Program-made: the position numbers and the translations under genes
Shown here: in pieces, positions 13,507 to 17,441 of the stretch
How positions within the stretch are numbered: the first letter of the stretch is position 1
Layout: each line of letters starts with the position of its first letter
Notes under the pieces: generated by a model
Seen by the model: only the letters and a program-made list of their open reading frames with translations
Database searches by the model: none
What the model was told of the DNA's origin: nothing
Assembly (NCBI GenBank): GCA_026395195.1
Contig: JAPLZD010000042.1
Span: 1 to 17,441, forward strand
Direction: 5' to 3'
Length of the DNA: 17,441 nt
DNA from: Candidatus Staskawiczbacteria bacterium
GTDB lineage: Bacteria > Patescibacteriota > Minisyncoccia > Minisyncoccales > Staskawiczbacteraceae

Positions 13507-15225
13507 TTAATCGCGAAAAGCCCCGCCACCCATGCCCTGCATCCTGAAATTATTTTGCTGCGTAGAAGTAGTAGTGATGGTACCAGTGATTGTCTGCGTT
13601 ACGACAATATCACCTTCACTTACTCCGCTTAAAATTTCGGTCATTGTGTCATTGGACGCACCAACTTCCACGGTTTGCGTGGTTGGAGCCTGCGCAGCAG
13701 ATAAGCCGGAAACATTTGCCGTATTTGAAGAATTTGTTGTTTTATCCATTAATTGCACATAAGAAGAACCATTGTTTGTTTTTATTGCCGAACTCGGCAC
13801 CAATAAAACATTCTGTTTCGCGCTGATAATAATTGATGTAGAAACAGTCATTCCTGGCTTTACCCGCTCGTCCTGGGTGTCAAAACCGATTTTGATATTA
13901 TAATTTACAACGCCCTGGCTAACCGTTCCCAGTGTATCAACTTCCAAAACTTCTCCGCTAATACTCAAATCTTCTATCGCATCAAATGTAAGTGTAACTT
14001 TTTGTCCGGCTTTAACTTTTGCAGCATCCACCTCGTTAAGGGAAATCTCTGCGATTTGCTGCTTGGTAATTAATGTGGAAATTAACGTGGAAGAACCGAT
14101 TGTGTCTCCTTTTTCTATTCCAATATTGGTGACGATTCCGCCAAAAGGTGCACGGACATAATAATCGGCAAGTTTTTCTTTGGCATCAAGAAGATTTTCC
14201 TCGGCCTGGTCTACCTGAATTTTCTGGTCAGCGATATCAAAACTGGTTCCGATAATGCTTTCTTCGCTGCTGCGAATGGTATTTTTTATCGAAAGCAGAT
14301 TTAAAAGATAATTATTAGTCTTACCCGTATAGCTGTTAAGACTGGACAAATGCGTATCGGGAAATGATTGCATCCTGAATCCTCTGCGCGTCATTTCATC
14401 GTGGTAAAATTGAATCAAATTGTTCGCGCTTTTTATCGCTTCAGCAATACCCTTCACGGTTTCGTAGGTTTGGTCAATCAAAGCATTAATCGTTTCGGGT
14501 TCAGAAAACCTGCTTGCTGATTTATAACCCTGAAAATTTTTATCATAGGCAACCCTGGCGGCTTGATATTTATCATAAGTATCTTTTTCATACAAAGAAA
14601 CCTTTACTTCGTTATAATTTCGTACAGCGTCGGCATAATAGGCAATGTTCTGCCGGTTTGTTTCAAAGTCGTAAGAAAAAAGCATATCATCGATTCCCGC
14701 CATAATATCCGGAAGTTCCAGAAAAATATTCGCTACCGTGTTAAATCCATCCTCGTAGGCCTTTTCGATGTCGTCTTCCGCTTTTTCCCTTACTCCACGT
14801 ATTGTTCCGTCATCAGTAGTCATTCCCTCCATTTTTTCTAAATTAAGTTCTTCTTTCTGCAGCGCTATTTCCGCATCACGCACCGACTTCTGCGCATCCT
14901 GAGAATCTATTTGCGCCAATAAGGTTCCTGTTTTCACTTCCTGGCCGTTTTTTACGCCGACATAAATCACGTCTCCGGAAACCTTGGATTTTACGTCTAC
15001 CTGATTCAGCGCCGAAACCTGGCCGCTACCCGAAACGGAAACAATCAGTGTCCCCTTTTCTACGGACGCCATAGCGTATTGTGCGTCACTTCCGTTTTTG
15101 ATTAGTGCTTTATAACCGAAATATCCTCCGACAATAACTATTGCGATAATTATACTACCGATAAATTTATGTCTGAAAAATAATTTCGGTATTTTTTTTA
15201 ATGCTTGTAATATTTTTTTAATCAT
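13507..15225 (-). CDS. HlyD/MacA-type membrane fusion (adaptor) protein with a long coiled-coil hairpin
   Basis: This 572-aa adaptor is anchored by a helix at about residues 21-43 and otherwise lies outside the membrane. GQVSALNQVDVKSKVSGDVI plus the following YVGVKNGQEVKTGTLLAQID (68-107) and VRAPFGGIVTNIGIEKGDTI (357-376) are the two halves of the biotinyl-lipoyl-like domain. Between them lies a hairpin of about 245 residues, much longer than the MacA hairpin and probably mostly helical. Beta-barrel and membrane-proximal domains follow (TVSTSIIISAKQNVLLVPSS). A Ser/Thr/Asn-rich stretch at 494-516 interrupts the C-terminal domain, and the tail is Met/Gly-rich. It precedes the ATPase by 22 bp. 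It would link the permeases to an external partner or substrate, as YknX does in Bacillus. Confidence 0.92.
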   Translation of the reverse strand: MIKKILQALKKIPKLFFRHKFIGSIIIAIVIVGGYFGYKALIKNGSDAQYAMASVEKGTLIVSVSGSGQVSALNQVDVKSKVSGDVIYVGVKNGQEVKTGTLLAQIDSQDAQKSVRDAEIALQKEELNLEKMEGMTTDDGTIRGVREKAEDDIEKAYEDGFNTVANIFLELPDIMAGIDDMLFSYDFETNRQNIAYYADAVRNYNEVKVSLYEKDTYDKYQAARVAYDKNFQGYKSASRFSEPETINALIDQTYETVKGIAEAIKSANNLIQFYHDEMTRRGFRMQSFPDTHLSSLNSYTGKTNNYLLNLLSIKNTIRSSEESIIGTSFDIADQKIQVDQAEENLLDAKEKLADYYVRAPFGGIVTNIGIEKGDTIGSSTLISTLITKQQIAEISLNEVDAAKVKAGQKVTLTFDAIEDLSISGEVLEVDTLGTVSQGVVNYNIKIGFDTQDERVKPGMTVSTSIIISAKQNVLLVPSSAIKTNNGSSYVQLMDKTTNSSNTANVSGLSAAQAPTTQTVEVGASNDTMTEILSGVSEGDIVVTQTITGTITTTSTQQNNFRMQGMGGGAFRD

Positions 15226-15253
15226 ATTTTTAGAATACTTGGTAAAAATCGAA

Positions 15254-15787
15254 TTAAATATTCATCATTGGACCCATCATTATATTTCCGTCAAATATCC
15301 TGATTAGTTTTGCTTCAATCTGTCCTTGCTCGTTCGGGGAACCAATAACAACGACCTGTTCGCCGATTTTTAAATCGGTTTTTGTTATTGTCCGCCTGCC
15401 GATAGTTATGGTAATATCTTTAGCGAAAACAACCACTTTTTCCACATTGTCCTGCCCCTTAATTACAAGATCGGAATCTCCAATTTTTATGATTTGTCCG
15501 AAAGTGCCGTGTCCTTCAATAAATTCGTTGTTCGGAGGCGGCATTTTTTCGTCAAACATAAAACCATTACCCGGACCGCCGAAATTACGGTGGTAATTCT
15601 CGGCCCAGCGGTAAGAAAACCTGGCCTTCATTCCCCCGACAAACACACCCGTACCGAACACGCCAAAGGAATACACAAAAATAACGATTCCGATGATAAT
15701 CCACTTGAGCAAGTCCCTGTGCGATTTTTTATCACCTGTTTCGTTTGTTTTTCCTTCTGTTAATTTGTCTTGTTTGTTTTCGTACAT
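15254..15787 (-). CDS. Single-pass membrane protein with a DUF5666-like domain
   Basis: The 177-aa protein has a charged cytoplasmic start of about 27 residues, one membrane helix (WIIIGIVIFVYSFGVFGTGVF, about 29-49), a spacer with aromatic and Gly/Pro residues (YHRNFGGPGNGFMFDEKMPP) and an external beta-rich domain. That domain, GHGTFGQIIKIGDSDLVIKG then VVFAKDITITIGRRTITKTD and LKIGEQVVVIGSPNEQGQIE, is an OB-like pattern of the DUF5666 kind. The gene lies 28 bp before the adaptor gene and 24 bp after the putative anti-sigma gene. A role in sensing or assisting the exporter is suggested only by position. Confidence 0.8.
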   Translation of the reverse strand: MYENKQDKLTEGKTNETGDKKSHRDLLKWIIIGIVIFVYSFGVFGTGVFVGGMKARFSYRWAENYHRNFGGPGNGFMFDEKMPPPNNEFIEGHGTFGQIIKIGDSDLVIKGQDNVEKVVVFAKDITITIGRRTITKTDLKIGEQVVVIGSPNEQGQIEAKLIRIFDGNIMMGPMMNI

Positions 15788-15811
15788 AGTTTTATTTTAA
15801 ATAATTAATTT

Positions 15812-16198
15812 TTATGCGAAATTATTTATTAAATAACTCAATAATAATTTTTTCTTGTAAAGAAACAGCCTGACGGTAAATACCGCTATAGCGAGGCTTA
15901 TGCCAAAAGAAATCAGCTCCAAGACAGGCAAAGATTCCAGAATCGCCAATGCAAAATCTTTCCAGAGTTTTATTGATATATTGAAATTACTGAAAGCAGT
16001 GGAAATAAAGTAAGAAATTCCTGAATTTTTCATTTGCATCACAAGAACCGTTCCCGAAAGCGGAATAGCGATAATTGAAACAATCAAAAGCACAAAAAAA
16101 GCGAATAATAATCTCCTTGATTTGCGCATTTCCTGTTCTTTCTTGATTGCCGATATTATACGCTCTAAAAGCCCGGATGGCGGTTTATACACATTCAT
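15812..16198 (-). CDS. Two-helix membrane protein, putative anti-sigma factor
   Basis: From the ATG at 16196-16198 the protein has 128 aa. A short cytoplasmic segment (YKPPSGLLERIISAIKKEQE) is followed by a membrane helix (LLFAFFVLLIVSIIAIPLSG), an external loop of about 40 residues and a second helix (LISFGISLAIAVFTVRLFLY), then a short basic tail. No zinc-finger HxxxCxxC motif is present. Its place just after an ECF sigma gene, with a membrane topology and a cytoplasmic helical N-terminus, suggests an anti-sigma factor; this is inference. An upstream ATG at 16249 would extend it by 17 residues, but that stretch encodes the arms of a terminator-like hairpin, so the shorter start is preferred. 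Neither start has a Shine-Dalgarno. Confidence 0.65.
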   Translation of the reverse strand: MNVYKPPSGLLERIISAIKKEQEMRKSRRLLFAFFVLLIVSIIAIPLSGTVLVMQMKNSGISYFISTAFSNFNISIKLWKDFALAILESLPVLELISFGISLAIAVFTVRLFLYKKKLLLSYLINNFA

Positions 16199-16210
16199 AC
16201 TAATTAATAC

Positions 16211-16236
16211 GAAAAAGAGACGCATTTTGGTGCGTC
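16211..16236 (-). terminator. Terminator-like hairpin between the sigma gene and its neighbour
   Basis: On the minus strand: GACGCA (16236-16231), a 6-nt loop CCAAAA, TGCGTC (16224-16219), then TCTTTTTC (16218-16211). The stem is only 6 bp, so readthrough is likely. It lies just after the sigma stop (16260) and before the preferred start of the next gene (16198), so it could act as a partial terminator or attenuator within the operon. Confidence 0.5.
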
Positions 16237-16259
16237 CTGCCTTTCTCATGAATTGAATT

Positions 16260-16784
16260 TTAATTCTCGGAAATACTTTTCCTCAGCTCCAAAATTGCCC
16301 GCCTGAAGCGGCTTTTTACGGTGTTTATTGATTCCCCTGTTTTTTCAGATATTTCCCGGAAATTAAGGTTGTCGTAATAATAAGAAGACAAAACTGTCTG
16401 ATATTGCGGTATTAGTCTCTTTGTTGTTGAAGATAATAATTGGGCGATGTCGATTTGTTCCAAGTTTTTGTCGTTTTCACCCCGTTCTTTAATAGTTTCC
16501 AGATAAAGCAATGTCTTTTTCCTGCGCAAAGAATCAATACAGGTATTTCTGGCAATGGAAAAAATCCAATTTCTGAATTCTTTTCGATTGTCGAATTTTT
16601 TCAGGCTGCGCCAGGCTTTCATAAATGTTTCCTGAGTAATGTCTTCCGCTTCCTGCGTGTTCCCTATCCGCTTATAGGTAAAACTATAAATCTGACCAAG
16701 GTATTTTTTAATTAAAACTTCGAGCGATTTTTCATCGCCCCTTAAATATTCCGCAACCAATTGTTGGTCCGTTTTTCCCATCAT
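16260..16784 (-). CDS. ECF-type RNA polymerase sigma factor
   Basis: The 174-aa protein has only regions sigma2 and sigma4, as in extracytoplasmic-function sigma factors. Sigma2 spans about residues 22-92: YKRIGNTQEAEDITQETFMK plus AWRSLKKFDNRKEFRNWIFS and IARNTCIDSLRRKK are its core and -10-binding elements. Sigma4 spans about 118-170 with the helix-turn-helix LNFREISEKTGESINTVKSR. It would direct polymerase to a small set of promoters, most simply its own exporter operon downstream. The start could be either of two adjacent ATGs (16784 or 16781). It begins 35 bp after the mltG stop; no clear housekeeping promoter is visible in that gap, though -10-like TA-rich sequence is. Confidence 0.95.
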   Translation of the reverse strand: MMGKTDQQLVAEYLRGDEKSLEVLIKKYLGQIYSFTYKRIGNTQEAEDITQETFMKAWRSLKKFDNRKEFRNWIFSIARNTCIDSLRRKKTLLYLETIKERGENDKNLEQIDIAQLLSSTTKRLIPQYQTVLSSYYYDNLNFREISEKTGESINTVKSRFRRAILELRKSISEN

Positions 16785-16819
16785 ATATTATTACTTATTC
16801 GACTTACGCAATATTACAT

Positions 16820-17441
16820 TTATTTTAAATATTTTTCAATATTTTTTAAATGCTCGGCATAGGTTTTAGCGCAGTGAATCTGTTTATTTGCATCATGCAG
16901 ATAATAAATGCAATCGGTTTCTGCGAAATTTAGAACTGCATCAATGGTATTAATACCCGGATTGCAAATCGGATGTGGCGGAAGTCCGCTGTAAAGGTAG
17001 GTATTGTAGAGCGAATCGATTTTTTTATCGGCAATTGTAATCGGCGCCCACCAACCATTGCCCGTATTGCCTCTGGCGTATTGTAAAGTCGCGTCAATAC
17101 CAAGTTTTATGCCCTGCAGCAAACGATTCCAAATAATCCCGGCAATGAGCGGCATATCGTCTTTACTTCCTGCTTCACGCTGAATAAGTGAAGCAATTTT
17201 TAAGGCAGTGGTCCATTTGATGTTTTGTGCTGCGAATTCTTTTGCATAGGGCGCGAATTCTTCGTTGAATTTATTGATAAAGCGCTGGGCGATTTCGAGT
17301 CCGTTTTCGTCTTTTGGTATGAGATAAGTATCGGGAAAATAAACGCCTTCAATATAATCAAATTTCATCGTGGTGAATTTTGTTATCCAGTCGTTTTTTT
17401 GCTCTTCGCTCCAATTCAGTTCTTCGGCAAGAATTTCCGCT
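16820..17441 (-). CDS. mltG: Endolytic murein transglycosylase MltG, C-terminal part (cut by window edge)
   Basis: MltG cleaves nascent glycan strands at the outer face of the membrane and sets chain length. The reading frame stays open past the internal Met at 17368 to the right edge (AEILAEELNWSEEQKNDWIT precedes that Met), so the gene is truncated by the window, not short. Family signatures are EGVYFPDTYLIPKDE, IASLIQREAGSKDDMPLIAG with the catalytic Glu in QREAGS, IWNRLLQGIKLGIDATLQYA, YNTYLYSGLPPHPICNPG and CAKTYAEHLKNIEKYLK. The sigma factor gene follows after 35 bp, so co-transcription is possible. The N-terminal anchor and LysM-like part are outside the window. Confidence 0.93.
   Translation of the reverse strand, partial: AEILAEELNWSEEQKNDWITKFTTMKFDYIEGVYFPDTYLIPKDENGLEIAQRFINKFNEEFAPYAKEFAAQNIKWTTALKIASLIQREAGSKDDMPLIAGIIWNRLLQGIKLGIDATLQYARGNTGNGWWAPITIADKKIDSLYNTYLYSGLPPHPICNPGINTIDAVLNFAETDCIYYLHDANKQIHCAKTYAEHLKNIEKYLK

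Noticed and set aside
12774..13529. Longer ATPase gene starting with GTG at 13529
   Set aside because: It would overlap the adaptor gene and add residues absent from the ABC family; the ATG at 13484 fits the usual start.
13507..17441. A transferred block or assembly junction at the adaptor gene
   Set aside because: The text looks slightly richer in CpG (30-33 per 600 bp by hand count in the adaptor, against 23-26 in the ATPase, a permease and aspS), but the difference is small and the operon is functionally continuous.
1..17441. CRISPR array, transposon ends, integrase or att sites
   Set aside because: No regularly spaced repeats, no transposase or recombinase motifs, and no paired direct repeats flanking a gene block were found on reading both strands.

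Overview
The window looks like a chromosomal segment from a Candidate Phyla Radiation bacterium, most likely Parcubacteria-like. The support is an AT-rich genome with tightly packed or overlapping genes, few Shine-Dalgarno sequences, an AspRS without its bacterial GAD insertion, an EF-P with a non-canonical tip loop, and short palindromes inserted in frame inside genes. TGA and TAA/TAG all act as stops. The lineage call is inference; there is no rRNA gene to confirm it.

Left part (1-3446). A minus-strand operon runs tyrS -> aspS -> D,D-carboxypeptidase (S11 family, cut by the left edge), with a 1-bp gap and then a 4-bp ATGA overlap. It has a clean promoter at 2992-3020. Back to back with it, on the plus strand, is a compact stand-alone unit at 3046-3446: an extended -10 promoter, a GC-rich region with several predicted hairpins, a 59-codon ORF for a basic peptide with a good ribosome binding site, and a strong intrinsic terminator. 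I do not recognise it, and it is the best candidate for something undescribed.

Middle (3455-6694). murC and thpR form a short minus-strand pair; thpR carries an apparent one-base frameshift at a G run near its start. Diverging from it are a helix-hairpin-helix protein related to the N-terminus of PolX, and efp. Both plus-strand genes carry a different in-frame palindromic insertion (54 bp and about 24 bp). efp ends 14 bp inside the convergent gene's 3' end.

Right part (6681-17441). All genes are on the minus strand. In transcription order: mltG (cut by the right edge), an ECF sigma factor, a two-helix membrane protein that is a likely anti-sigma factor, a DUF5666-like membrane protein, an HlyD/MacA-type adaptor, a MacB/LolD-type ATPase and two MacB/FtsX-type permeases. 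This resembles a sigma-controlled YknXYZ/MacAB-like exporter. A hairpin with a U-rich tail lies between the sigma gene and its neighbour. A separate promoter at 10242-10270 then appears to drive a membrane-anchored beta-sandwich protein, a small charged protein and a VirD4/HerA-like membrane ATPase.

Gaps of more than 300 bases: only 3002-3454, occupied by the two divergent promoters and the small plus-strand unit. No tRNA, rRNA, CRISPR, transposase or phage gene was seen.
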